From assembly GCF_000708595.2 (NCBI RefSeq), contig NZ_JARP01000010.1:1-64000 (forward strand): 64,000 nt of DNA. Reading direction: 5' to 3'. Within the stretch, counting starts at the first letter, position 1. Each line of letters opens with the position of its first letter. This DNA comes from Flavobacterium sp. KJJ. Its GTDB lineage: Bacteria; Bacteroidota; Bacteroidia; Flavobacteriales; Flavobacteriaceae. Shown here one piece after another: positions 1 through 8,954 of the stretch. The notes beneath the pieces were generated by a model. The model had not been told where the DNA came from. It did no database searches and saw nothing but the letters and a program-made list of their open reading frames with translations. Both the position numbers and the translations under genes were made by a program.

Positions 1-233
1 CTGTGCATTCTAACTAATTCCTCATATACTTTTATAGGAGAAGAACCTGTTGCCAAACCTAATACGCAAGATTTGTTTTTTTCTTGTTTAGATCTGATTA
101 ACTGAGCGATTTCCTGCGCTACAATTATTGACGCTTCAGCAGAACTTTTGAAGATTTCGTTGTGAATTTTCTCGAATCTTGTTTCCTCAAATGTGCCTGG
201 GCTTTTATGAGAAATGGTTAGGTTAACATGCAT
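1..233 (-). CDS. nagB: Glucosamine-6-phosphate deaminase, N-terminal part (cut by window edge)
   Basis: Reading the minus strand from the ATG at 233 gives 77 open codons to the window edge. The translation contains FEKIHNEIFKSS, a region rich in IAQLIRSKQ, and the sugar-phosphate-binding segment LGLATGSSPIKVYEELVRMH, which is characteristic of NagB. NagB converts glucosamine-6-phosphate to fructose-6-phosphate and ammonium in the cytoplasm. Bacteroidota NagB proteins are often about 640 residues, with a second PIG-L-like deacetylase domain; whether that applies here cannot be seen because the gene leaves the window. A Bacteroidota-type promoter and a strong inverted repeat lie about 100 bp upstream. 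The repeat closely resembles the one in front of the large amino-sugar operon ending at 26805. Confidence 0.9.
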   Translation of the reverse strand, partial: MHVNLTISHKSPGTFEETRFEKIHNEIFKSSAEASIIVAQEIAQLIRSKQEKNKSCVLGLATGSSPIKVYEELVRMH

Positions 234-323
234 TTTGAATTCTTTTTAGTTGGTTATTTTTTTGTTTTACTCTAAAAGCAACAAATTCTCTTATAGTTAT
301 TTTTATAATTTATTTTTTGAAAA

Positions 324-352
324 CAAATATATAAAATATTTTATTAATCAAT
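324..352 (-). promoter_or_regulatory. Predicted nagB promoter (-33 ATTG / -7 TATATTTG)
   Basis: On the minus strand the -7 element TATATTTG (331 to 324) fits the Bacteroidota consensus TAnnTTTG exactly. ATTG (352 to 349) stands 17 bp upstream as a -33 element. Transcription would start near 317, giving a leader of about 85 nt before the nagB ATG at 233. The same two elements with the same 17-bp spacing occur upstream of the operon at 26830-26858. Confidence 0.6.
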
Positions 353-374
353 ATTTAATTAATAAAATATTTTA
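332..374. promoter_or_regulatory. Inverted repeat overlapping nagB -33 region (candidate ROK operator)
   Basis: Arms 332-348 and 358-374 are perfect 17-bp reverse complements separated by 9 nt. The inner core, TTTTATTAAT-N9-ATTAATAAAA (339-367), has the same length and geometry as the imperfect repeat at 26843-26871. Because it covers the -33 box, a protein bound here would be expected to repress. That the binder is the ROK protein encoded at 27250-28476 is inference from this sharing and from the known role of NagC-type ROK repressors. Confidence 0.55.
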
Positions 375-468
375 ATAATTACTTTATAGAAACTAATAGC
401 CTTTTTAGATATCAACTAATAATACTATTGAGCTTTTATTATTACAAAAAGTTTAGCAGAAGATTTGG

Positions 469-1614
469 TTAAAAACGGTTTTTGTTTTTCTCCTTTAGGT
501 TTAAATCATAGAAAGCACGCCCAAGTTGAGCCAGAAAAGGCAAACCGACTTTATCATATTCATAAATACCATCATTGAAAATTTGGTCTTCATTGACCAA
601 TAAAGTTGCGCTGAGAATGAATTCAACATGATTAACTTCATCTATGATGTAGGCGCAATCGACTAATGTACCATAAGCATCTCCAACTTTATTATAAATT
701 TTTATGCTACTGGGAATTGGGTCCTTTGTATCGCCAAACATAAAAAACTTGCAGTATCCGTCATAAAATTCTTTTGGATTATAACCTGCATTTCTAGGTA
801 AATTCTGCATATCATACAAAAGAAGTTCTCGGTTCTCTTTTGACAAATCGAAACGTTCTTTGCTTGAAAAATTATTTGGAAAAATAATTCTTTTCATAAT
901 TCCGTGTAATGTTTCTAACGGAAGATAATTTTTTCTGCTAAAATCCATTGGAGAATTAATCAATTTATCGTTTTCGATGTAACCTTTGCCTTTTACTATT
1001 TTATTTAGTTTTAAAGGTTCAATTTTGCTGTCGCCAACACTAGGAATGGTGATTTGTTCACCATCCTTTTTATAAAACGTAATTTTTTTTGTCTGCGAAG
1101 CTCCAGAGTTCGGAGTTGATAAACGATGATTTATTTGAACTTGTTTTAATCCTTTTTCTTTGAGTTTTGTATTAATATAATCGCGGCCCATAAATTCATA
1201 AAAATCATTACTTGCTTCATTTGAACTCACTGCAAAAATTTTACGCAAATCGTCTGAAAAAGACAACTTAGTAGTATCATTATCGACAGTAAAAACCGTA
1301 TTTACGTCTACCTCCTTCATTTTGTTAAGTTTTTCCAAAGCCAGAACTGCAATTGGAAGTTTTACTGTACTTGCCGGATAAAAATAATTTGAAGCATCTA
1401 CATTATATTTGTAATCCTTTAAAATAATTTTCCCATTACTTTTCCTTTTTATAGCTGTATATATAATCTGCAATTCATAGATATCAGGTTGAATTATAAC
1501 CTTTTTTATTGCGCTATTATCGCTGCTTAGAACTTGGTTTATTGGACTATTTTTTACTGGTTTACAGCTTGAAAAAAAACATAAAAAACTTAAGAAAAAA
1601 AAGAATCTATACAT
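469..1614 (-). CDS. Class A beta-lactamase-like serine hydrolase lipoprotein
   Basis: The 381-residue protein starts at the ATG at 1614, which is directly followed by a hydrophobic signal and the lipobox FFSSC; an upstream extension in the same frame would bury the signal, so I reject it. The sequence ASTVKLP (about residues 81-87) supplies the SxxK nucleophile motif. SSNEAS is at the position of the SDN loop and KVGDAYGT at that of the KTG box. The fold is therefore that of serine beta-lactamases and penicillin-interacting enzymes, but the second and third motifs are non-canonical. Its real substrate is unclear and could be a beta-lactam, a peptidoglycan peptide or another amide/ester. It sits alone between nagB and the amino-sugar operon and is separated from that operon by a strong terminator at 1652-1681. 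Confidence 0.75.
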   Translation of the reverse strand: MYRFFFFLSFLCFFSSCKPVKNSPINQVLSSDNSAIKKVIIQPDIYELQIIYTAIKRKSNGKIILKDYKYNVDASNYFYPASTVKLPIAVLALEKLNKMKEVDVNTVFTVDNDTTKLSFSDDLRKIFAVSSNEASNDFYEFMGRDYINTKLKEKGLKQVQINHRLSTPNSGASQTKKITFYKKDGEQITIPSVGDSKIEPLKLNKIVKGKGYIENDKLINSPMDFSRKNYLPLETLHGIMKRIIFPNNFSSKERFDLSKENRELLLYDMQNLPRNAGYNPKEFYDGYCKFFMFGDTKDPIPSSIKIYNKVGDAYGTLVDCAYIIDEVNHVEFILSATLLVNEDQIFNDGIYEYDKVGLPFLAQLGRAFYDLNLKEKNKNRF

Positions 1615-1651
1615 ACATTTATTTTTAGCAGTTATTTGATTAAACATATTT

Positions 1652-1681
1652 AAAAAGGAAGGCATTTCTACCTTCCTTTTT
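1652..1681. terminator. Bidirectional-type intrinsic terminator ending the 16-gene operon
   Basis: AAAAAGGAAGG (1652-1662) and CCTTCCTTTTT (1671-1681) form a perfect 11-bp stem with an 8-nt loop. The A/T flanks give a U-tract whichever strand is read. It lies about 160 nt beyond the MFS gene stop at 1839 and 38 nt before the beta-lactamase-like gene, so it probably ends the long minus-strand transcript. Confidence 0.75.
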
Positions 1682-1838
1682 CATTAAATTATTCACAAAA
1701 ACAATCTTCTTCAATAATCTTCTACAAGTAAAAATGACTTTACTAAAAAATCAACAGCTTTATTGAATTAACTTGAGTAATTGATAACCAAACCATAAAT
1801 CACTCAATAGGGATAATGAAACAATTTAATATTAATTT

Positions 1839-3101
1839 TTATGCTTTTTCTGAGTAATCTAAATCTTTATGAAATGTTTCCTTTAATTGGGATAATGCCA
1901 ATAATGAAATTATAGATAATAATGATCCTACAACCATTCCTGATTTAATAATATCACCGTCAAAAATTGAATCCCTGAAATAAGAGTAAATCAATATAAT
2001 TAACGGAAGTGAACCTCTTACAAAATTTGGCGCTGTAGTGGTAACAGTTGCTCTGATATTAGTTCCAAATTGCTCTGCGGCAATTGTTACAAACAAAACC
2101 CAATATCCAACAGAAACGCCCATTAAAAGACAAAGGAAATAAAATACATTTGCAGAAATCCCCGCAACGTTTAGATATACAAACACCATTACTAAATTGA
2201 AAGCCAAAAACCAGTACATTACTTTTTTTCTGCTTTTCAGCAATTGGCTCAAAAGTCCGCTTGCAATATCTCCAAAAACCAAACCTGCATAACAAAATGC
2301 AATTGCCTTTCCCGCTTCAATAGTCTCGGCTTGCGCTATGTTTAGTGCTTTTGCAAATTCAGGTGAAAACGTAATTAATACGCCAACCAAAAACCACAAA
2401 GGCATTCCAATCAAAATACAGTTTATGTATTTAAAAAATCGTTTTCTATTAGTAAACAATGACAAAAAATCACCTTTCTTTTCATTCTCCTCTTGAACTC
2501 TTTTGAAAATTCCTGACTCGGTAATACTAATTCTTAAAAACAATAATAAGATTCCTAAAACTCCTCCTGCGTAATAACATAAGCGCCAATCCTGAAAAAT
2601 TTCATAAATAATATAGGCTGCAACCGCTCCAGAAACTCCAACAGAAGCTACAATCATAGTTCCGTAACCACGTTTTTCTTTCGGAAGGGATTCTGCCACA
2701 AGTGTAATTCCTGCTCCAAGTTCTCCTGCTAGACCAATTCCTGCAATAAGTCTCCAAAAAGCATACGCTCCAATTGTGTCCACCATTCCGTTTGCAATAT
2801 TTGCAACCGAATAAATAAGTATCGAACCAAATAAAACAGAAATTCTACCTTTTTTATCGCCTAAAATTCCCCATAGAATACCGCCAAAGAGCATTCCGAA
2901 CATTTGCATACTAATTAAATATTCTCCCTGATTCCGAATGGCATCGCCTGTTATTCCTAAGTCTTTCAAACTGTCTGTACGGACAATTCCGAATAGTAAA
3001 AGATCATATATATCAACAAAATAACCTAAAGCGGCCACAATAACGGCAGCATTTAAAATTGACTTTGGTTCTTTTGCCTGAAGCTTTGAAAAGAGTTTCA
3101 T
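1839..3101 (-). CDS. MFS transporter, substrate unknown
   Basis: A 420-residue inner-membrane protein with about 12 hydrophobic segments. The loop after the second helix reads GDKKGR, the standard major-facilitator signature between helices 2 and 3, and an N-terminal segment GYFVDIYDLLLFG is typical of the metabolite:proton symporter branch. It is the last gene of the sixteen-gene operon, 42 bp behind the sugar-porter gene at 3144-4529. Context suggests it imports a monosaccharide, amino sugar or sugar acid released by the locus enzymes, or a peptide/anhydro-sugar from cell wall; the sequence alone does not decide this. Confidence 0.75.
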   Translation of the reverse strand: MKLFSKLQAKEPKSILNAAVIVAALGYFVDIYDLLLFGIVRTDSLKDLGITGDAIRNQGEYLISMQMFGMLFGGILWGILGDKKGRISVLFGSILIYSVANIANGMVDTIGAYAFWRLIAGIGLAGELGAGITLVAESLPKEKRGYGTMIVASVGVSGAVAAYIIYEIFQDWRLCYYAGGVLGILLLFLRISITESGIFKRVQEENEKKGDFLSLFTNRKRFFKYINCILIGMPLWFLVGVLITFSPEFAKALNIAQAETIEAGKAIAFCYAGLVFGDIASGLLSQLLKSRKKVMYWFLAFNLVMVFVYLNVAGISANVFYFLCLLMGVSVGYWVLFVTIAAEQFGTNIRATVTTTAPNFVRGSLPLIILIYSYFRDSIFDGDIIKSGMVVGSLLSIISLLALSQLKETFHKDLDYSEKA

Positions 3102-3143
3102 AATTGGTTTTGGTTTGATAGTGTTTATAGTAAGTACGATGGT

Positions 3144-4529
3144 TTAATGTGCAATCCAAATATCTTCAATTTCTTCTAAAGATTTTCCTGTAGTTTCAGG
3201 CACATAAAAACGTGTTATTAATAGATACGGAATACACATTACGGCAAAAATCCAAAACGAAATTGCCGGACTTAATGATTCTAATAATACCGGTGTTAAT
3301 TGTCCGATAAGATAAGAACCTATCCAAAGAGAGAAACCTGCCATTGACATTGCTAATCCTCGTACTTTTACCGGATACATCTCAGATATTAAAACCCAAA
3401 TAACTACACAGATTGAAATAGCACAGAAGAAAATGTAACCAATAATTAAATACAAGAGAATATTCGGATTCTTGAATCCTAAATAAAAATAAGACCCGAT
3501 AGCAATAAGCATGGCAAACATTCCTGTTACTCCTATATACACTAATTGCTTTCTTCCGATTTTATCAACCAGATACATTCCTAAAACTGTAGATAATACG
3601 TTTACAACACCAATTACAATCTGAAAATCTAATGATCCCTGAGATGCCATTCCGGCTTCTTTAAAGATAATTGGTCCGTAATAAAAAATAACATTTACAC
3701 CCATGAATTGTCCTAAAATGGCAAGACTCATTCCAATGAATAAAGCGGTTCTATAGCCAGGCTGGAATAAAATTCTCCAATCCGATTTTTCTTTATTTGA
3801 AATTGATTTCTTTGTGTTTTCTATCTGCTCTTGCGCTTCCTGAGCACCAAATAACTTTGTTAGAGTTTTTTCGGCTGCAGCAAGATTATTTTTAGAAATC
3901 TGCCATCTCGGACTTTCTGGTATAAAAAAGATAATTAGGAAAAATAAGAAAGAAGGAACTCCGCACAATCCTAACATTCCTCTCCAATATTCTGTCTGAA
4001 AAATGACTTTTGCCCATTGCGCCTCAAACTGACCTGACATAGCCCAGCTTAAAACTTTTGCATTGGCAAAATAAGAGGCAACAATGCCAACTGTAATAGC
4101 CAATTGATAAAGCGTTACCAATGTTCCTCTGAAACGTGCCGGAGAAACCTCAGATATATATAACGGAGAAACAACAGAAGCTACACCAATCCCCATTCCG
4201 CCAAGTATTCTAGCCCAAATAAGCGCTTCAAAGCTATTCACAAACATACAGCCAGCTGCAGAAATTGTAAATAAAGTTGCTGCCAGAAGCATCGTCCATT
4301 TACGACCTAAAACATCTGATATTTTTCCAGCAAAAGCAACTCCTATAATAGAGCCTATTAATGCGCAACCCACATACCAGCCCGTTGAAACATTATCTAA
4401 TGCAAACTGTTTGGCCACCTGTTCGATAGTTCCGGATATAACCGCAACATCGTAGCCGAAAAGAAATCCGCCGATGGCACCTATTATAGACAGGAAGATT
4501 ATATATTTAAAATTCTCTTTTTGATTCAT
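3144..4529 (-). CDS. Sugar porter family MFS transporter (XylE-like)
   Basis: A 461-residue, 12-helix permease. The N-terminus GGFLFGYDVAVISGT, the motif PESPRW after helix 6, GRK repeats in both halves and the closing PETTGKSLEEIE are hallmarks of the sugar-porter family (proton:hexose or proton:pentose symporters). It should carry a monosaccharide across the inner membrane, plausibly mannose, N-acetylglucosamine or N-acetylmannosamine given the GH92, GH20 and AGE enzymes in the same operon. Spacing to both neighbours is 42-43 bp. Sugar specificity cannot be read from the sequence. Confidence 0.88.
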   Translation of the reverse strand: MNQKENFKYIIFLSIIGAIGGFLFGYDVAVISGTIEQVAKQFALDNVSTGWYVGCALIGSIIGVAFAGKISDVLGRKWTMLLAATLFTISAAGCMFVNSFEALIWARILGGMGIGVASVVSPLYISEVSPARFRGTLVTLYQLAITVGIVASYFANAKVLSWAMSGQFEAQWAKVIFQTEYWRGMLGLCGVPSFLFFLIIFFIPESPRWQISKNNLAAAEKTLTKLFGAQEAQEQIENTKKSISNKEKSDWRILFQPGYRTALFIGMSLAILGQFMGVNVIFYYGPIIFKEAGMASQGSLDFQIVIGVVNVLSTVLGMYLVDKIGRKQLVYIGVTGMFAMLIAIGSYFYLGFKNPNILLYLIIGYIFFCAISICVVIWVLISEMYPVKVRGLAMSMAGFSLWIGSYLIGQLTPVLLESLSPAISFWIFAVMCIPYLLITRFYVPETTGKSLEEIEDIWIAH

Positions 4530-4572
4530 TTTTATTGGTCGTTTTGGTTAATTAAAATTATAATCTTCATTT

Positions 4573-5673
4573 TTATTTGATTCCGAAATACTCTTTATAT
4601 CGATCGTATAAATGCCCTGCCTGTAAATAAGCAGACTGCGGACTCATAAAATGCGAAAACTCAAAAGTGATTCCTTTTTGATATCCCGCTCTTTGAGCCG
4701 CTTCAAGTTTTAATCTCAATTTTTCAAATTTGATTGGAAAAAATTTAATTGGCATATCTCTGTCAAAAGTTTCAGCATTTGTCCAGCATTCTAAACCATA
4801 TTTATCTCCTAATTTTTTATTTACTGAGAAAAAAGCGTCTAATTCATCATAATCAATATGTCCATCCTGAAACGCGCACGCATCAACTGCACCTTTGATT
4901 CCGTCAAATATTTCGCCCCATTCTTTTTCATGTTCCTGAACCGAAACTGCATCTTCTTTAGATAATTTGCCTGATGCTGCCATTACTGCTTTTTTACCGT
5001 CAATCCAAGGCGACATAAATGTTGGCAATCCGCCGGAAACATCTTTACATAGTTGCCCTAAAGTTCTGAATGATTCTATCGCTCCTTTGGTTTTACGGCT
5101 GATTTCTCCACTTAAATACCAGCCGGCAAAACTTTTATAGTGTCCATATTTTTTCCAAACTTCTTCGATCACAAATTTATTGGCTTCGATTTCAGTCGTC
5201 ATATCTCCTGTATCCCAATAAACTCCAGAATCGTATAATCCGAAGTAAAATTTCATTTTATGTTTATCTGCCAAACGTAAGTACATGTCTAAAAGATCTA
5301 CACCTGGTTTGTAACAACCTTTTTTATTGATTAAATAATCTGAATTGTAAGTAATGAATTTTCTATAACCTGAACGAATCATAATAACCGTATCAATACC
5401 TATGGCTTTCATGTGGGCAAAATCTCGATCCCACTCTTTTTCTCCCCAATTTTGATGCGGAATATCATGTGAAATTTCGTCTAAGAAAGTTCCTGTAATT
5501 CGTAATGCATTTCCCCGTGGAACTAATAATTCCGGACGTTCTTCTGTAATTATTGCCGGTTTTTCAACATCTTTTATAGACGAATTACTCTCAAAAGAAC
5601 TCAATAATGGAATACTCACTGCAGATGCTGCTCCCAATCCTAATTGGCTCAAAAAATCTCTTCTGGTTTTCAT
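4573..5673 (-). CDS. DUF4434 family protein with Tat-type signal (putative glycosidase fold)
   Basis: A 366-residue exported protein. The N-terminus MKTRRDFLSQLGLG followed by a hydrophobic stretch matches a twin-arginine (Tat) signal. The remainder resembles DUF4434, a TIM-barrel family thought to be related to glycoside hydrolases: GTFLDEISHDIPHQNWGEKE near residue 60, WYLSGEISRK around residue 185 and AFQDGHIDYDEL around residue 265. Conserved acidic residues in these stretches could be catalytic, but no activity is established. It lies between an unknown lipoprotein and two transporters in the amino-sugar operon. Folding in the cytoplasm before export, implied by Tat, is unusual among the enzymes here and may point to a bound cofactor. 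Confidence 0.7.
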   Translation of the reverse strand: MKTRRDFLSQLGLGAASAVSIPLLSSFESNSSIKDVEKPAIITEERPELLVPRGNALRITGTFLDEISHDIPHQNWGEKEWDRDFAHMKAIGIDTVIMIRSGYRKFITYNSDYLINKKGCYKPGVDLLDMYLRLADKHKMKFYFGLYDSGVYWDTGDMTTEIEANKFVIEEVWKKYGHYKSFAGWYLSGEISRKTKGAIESFRTLGQLCKDVSGGLPTFMSPWIDGKKAVMAASGKLSKEDAVSVQEHEKEWGEIFDGIKGAVDACAFQDGHIDYDELDAFFSVNKKLGDKYGLECWTNAETFDRDMPIKFFPIKFEKLRLKLEAAQRAGYQKGITFEFSHFMSPQSAYLQAGHLYDRYKEYFGIK

Positions 5674-5715
5674 TTTTTTATGTTTTTATAGCTTAGTAGT
5701 TATTTTTTTTTAATT

Positions 5716-6597
5716 TTATCTAGAACCAAAAATATCAATTGATTCTCCGCTTTCACCAAATGAACTTAAATTAAAGTAGCTTTTGGCAGGACATTGCATA
5801 TCTGTAAAGCGTTTCGTATGCATTGGCGCTTTTACAACATTTCCATTTACAGAACGAAATAAAAAGGTTTCAGTCCATTTTGCTCCTGTCACTTTTGCTG
5901 TTGTCGGCTGAGCTGGTTTTCCTTCATTTGCTACCTGATCAATTGCATTTACACGTTTGTATTGCGCCATAAATTTTGGATCGTAACCATCAGCATCAAA
6001 GATTTGCTCATATTTTTTGCCAGCGCCTTCAACAATAAATTTTATTTTTTTAGCTTCGATCAACTGAATACTCATTGTAACCGTTTCTCCAGGATACCAA
6101 TAATATTTGGCTTCAGCAGGCGCATTCATGTAAAGTGAGGTCTGACCAGATTTATAGCCTGTACGGCGCAAAAATGGACGAAATGCTTTATGTTCTTTAC
6201 TAATAGAACCATCTTCTTCACGAATGACTTCCCAAGTTAAACCAATATCTGTCTCCTGCTCATCAGAGTTTCCTCCTAAATAGACTGATGCATTATCTAA
6301 ATAAGCTCCAGGTTTATTAGGGTTTGTTCTTGAAGAATCATATGTTAAAACTGGAAGCGTAACCGTTCCTCCAATTCCTAACCAAAAATCTTTGCTGGAA
6401 TATGCTTTTCTATAATAAGCTCCTGCAAAACAAGGGCTTGAAGGAGCAGGCAAAATTTCCTTCTCAAATTTAGTTTTGATTTGTTCTTCTATACTCACTT
6501 TTACAGCTGGTTTTGACTGCGAATTGCTCTCTGAACAGCCAGCCAGAAAAATCATGGATGAAAGTGCGTATATTTGAATTAAATGGCTCTTTTTCAT
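5716..6597 (-). CDS. Uncharacterised exported lipoprotein
   Basis: A 293-residue protein with a signal peptide ending in the lipobox LAGCSES. I do not recognise the mature domain. It is rich in aromatic residues and beta-strand-like segments (AYYRKAYSSKDFWLGIGG, YYWYPGETVTM), which fits a carbohydrate-binding or beta-sandwich protein. Two cysteines (PCFAG near residue 57 and MQCPAK near residue 269) could form a disulphide. It is 14 bp behind the GH20 gene and 42 bp ahead of the DUF4434 gene, so it is co-transcribed with the glycan-degrading enzymes. Function beyond cell-envelope location is unknown. Confidence 0.6.
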   Translation of the reverse strand: MKKSHLIQIYALSSMIFLAGCSESNSQSKPAVKVSIEEQIKTKFEKEILPAPSSPCFAGAYYRKAYSSKDFWLGIGGTVTLPVLTYDSSRTNPNKPGAYLDNASVYLGGNSDEQETDIGLTWEVIREEDGSISKEHKAFRPFLRRTGYKSGQTSLYMNAPAEAKYYWYPGETVTMSIQLIEAKKIKFIVEGAGKKYEQIFDADGYDPKFMAQYKRVNAIDQVANEGKPAQPTTAKVTGAKWTETFLFRSVNGNVVKAPMHTKRFTDMQCPAKSYFNLSSFGESGESIDIFGSR

Positions 6598-6611
6598 TGT
6601 ATTTTATGGTG

Positions 6612-8933
6612 TTACTTAATTGTAATTTCGTCTACAAATAAAAATGTAGGCTGTCCAGCAGAATAATGCCATTCTGGAATTTTCTCAAAAATTGGCGCTT
6701 TGATTTTTACATATCTTGCTTCCTGCGAAGCAAAAATGGCCTTTAAGTTTGTAATCTTTGGGCCGTCACCTTTCTCTGCAATTTTTAAATCTTCGCTATG
6801 AACCTGTGTAAAATTTATTCCGTCTGTAGAAACAAAAACATGAAACTGTTTAGGTCCAAAAATCCAGTCGTTTGGAGAGGTAAAAGTGTTCATGCTAACT
6901 TCTGTTACCTGTTGAACAGATTTTAAATCTATAGTGGCTTCAAAATCGTCTTTATAAAGCGCTATCCAATCTCCGGTACTGAAAGCTGTGGTTCCTGTTC
7001 TTCCGTCTACCAATGTTTTTCCTCCATTAAAACGATACCGTTCGACAGGTTCATTTTTTAATACGATTGGCTTTGCAGTTGCTTTGTTGAATTCAAACTT
7101 TTTGGTAAAAACTTTACTGGCATAATTTTCCGAAATAACTGCTGCTTTTACAGTCACAGCGTCATTGATAATTATACTTTCTGTATATTTTTTACTTTTT
7201 ATAGTTGGTTCAGCACCATCTAGAGTGTAATAAATTGGAGATTTACTTGATGTTTTTAAGTTCAGAATCAATTGACCATTTTCGGTATCTACTATATATT
7301 CTGGGGAAACCTCCAAAATATGTTTTGCATAATTGTAATTCAACTTATCATAGATTTTTAAAAAATCTGATAATCGATTCAAAAAATCACCATAATTCTT
7401 TTTATCTGCATTTGTCCAAACTACTTCGCTTAAAGCGGCAAGTCTTGGCAAAACCATATATTCTGTCTGTGCGTCGGTATTAATATATTCTCTCCAAATA
7501 TTTGCCTGCGCGCCTAGGATAAGTTTTTTTTCATTTTCGGTCAATCCGTTTGGAATTGGTTCGAAAGAATAGACGCGTTCAATGTTTGTAAAACCTCCAA
7601 TTGCTAAAGGTTCTGAAGCCGCATCGGTACTTTGATAATAGTCAAAATAAACATGCGAACTTGGTGTCATAATCGCTTTATGACCTTGTTTTACAGCATC
7701 TACTCCTGCCTGGACACTTCTCCAAGACATTATAGTAGCATTTGGTGCAATACCGCCTTCGAGTATTTCGTCCCAACCAATTACTTGTTTTCCTTTGGCA
7801 TTTAAGAATTTTTCAATTCTGGACATACAATAACTCTGCAGCTTTTCTTCAGCACTATGGTGACTGCCTTTCTTCAAACCTAATTCAATAATTTTGGCTT
7901 GGCATTTAGGACACTTTTCCCATCTCTTTTTTGGGCATTCGTCTCCTCCAATATGAAAATATTTCGAAGGAAAAAGCGGAATCAATTCTGAAAAAACTCC
8001 TTCTAAAAAAGTAAAAGTTTGTTCGTTTCCAATACAAAGAACATCATCTGAAACTCCCCATTTTTTATACACTTCATAACCTTTCCCAACACAGCCGAGT
8101 TCCGGATAAGATGCCAATGCTGCAACCATGTGACCTGGCAGGTCAATTTCAGGAATAGTAGTTATAAAACGTTTCTGCGCGTAAGCTACCACTTCTTTTA
8201 TCTGTTCCTGAGTATAAAATCCCCCATGAGGTTTTCCGTCGTAAACTCCTGTCTGTTTTCCTACTTGAGTTTCGGTTCTAAATGCACCTATTTGCGTTAA
8301 TTTTGGATATTTTTTAATCTCTACGCGCCATCCCTGATCATCTGTTAAATGCCAATGAAAAGTATTAATATTATGAAAGGCCAGTAAATCAATATATTTT
8401 TTTACAAATTCTACCGATGCAAAATGGCGGGCAACATCCAAATGCATTCCGCGATACGCAAATCTCGGATAATCTGTAATTTCAACAGCCGGAAGTTTAA
8501 TTTGTGATTTGGTTTCATTTTCCAGCAGTACTTTACGCAAAAGTTGCATACCATAAAAAGTGCCGGCACTTGAAGCTCCGTTTATAAGAATTTGGTTTTG
8601 ATTTACCGAAAAATTATACGCTTCTTTATTTTCGTTTTTATAGGTGTTTTGCAAAACGATTCCTTTTCCCTTTGGAGCTGATACCGAAACAATAAGTTGT
8701 AATCCGTTTGATAATTTTATATATTCTGATAAAAAAACAGCAGTTTGCTTTAGATTTTCATCATTTTTTGGATAATATATTTTTACATCAGAACTAAGAA
8801 CAAAAGATTGGCCTTGCTTTTCTTTAATATCCTGAACTAATGGAATAGTTTTGTACAAATTGTATTTATCTGTCTGGGCAACGGCCAAACCAATTTTAAA
8901 AAGACAAACTATGTAAATTATATATATCTTCAT
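6612..8933 (-). CDS. GH20 beta-N-acetylhexosaminidase with C-terminal F5/8-type domain
   Basis: A 773-residue exported enzyme (signal peptide ending near LAVAQ). A GH20b-like N-terminal domain covers about residues 25-150, the GH20 barrel about 155-515, an FN3/chitobiase-C-like linker about 550-625 and a discoidin/F5-8-type carbohydrate-binding domain about 630-773. The catalytic pair is seen in FHIGGDECP (Asp331, Glu332), the substrate-assisted Asp-Glu of GH20. WHLTDDQGWR near residue 194 is another family signature. It removes terminal beta-linked GlcNAc or GalNAc in the periplasm or at the surface. Its products feed the GlcNAc route that ends in NagB. It follows the GH92 gene by 21 bp. Confidence 0.95.
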   Translation of the reverse strand: MKIYIIYIVCLFKIGLAVAQTDKYNLYKTIPLVQDIKEKQGQSFVLSSDVKIYYPKNDENLKQTAVFLSEYIKLSNGLQLIVSVSAPKGKGIVLQNTYKNENKEAYNFSVNQNQILINGASSAGTFYGMQLLRKVLLENETKSQIKLPAVEITDYPRFAYRGMHLDVARHFASVEFVKKYIDLLAFHNINTFHWHLTDDQGWRVEIKKYPKLTQIGAFRTETQVGKQTGVYDGKPHGGFYTQEQIKEVVAYAQKRFITTIPEIDLPGHMVAALASYPELGCVGKGYEVYKKWGVSDDVLCIGNEQTFTFLEGVFSELIPLFPSKYFHIGGDECPKKRWEKCPKCQAKIIELGLKKGSHHSAEEKLQSYCMSRIEKFLNAKGKQVIGWDEILEGGIAPNATIMSWRSVQAGVDAVKQGHKAIMTPSSHVYFDYYQSTDAASEPLAIGGFTNIERVYSFEPIPNGLTENEKKLILGAQANIWREYINTDAQTEYMVLPRLAALSEVVWTNADKKNYGDFLNRLSDFLKIYDKLNYNYAKHILEVSPEYIVDTENGQLILNLKTSSKSPIYYTLDGAEPTIKSKKYTESIIINDAVTVKAAVISENYASKVFTKKFEFNKATAKPIVLKNEPVERYRFNGGKTLVDGRTGTTAFSTGDWIALYKDDFEATIDLKSVQQVTEVSMNTFTSPNDWIFGPKQFHVFVSTDGINFTQVHSEDLKIAEKGDGPKITNLKAIFASQEARYVKIKAPIFEKIPEWHYSAGQPTFLFVDEITIK

Positions 8934-8954
8934 GCTAAATATATTTTATGAAAC

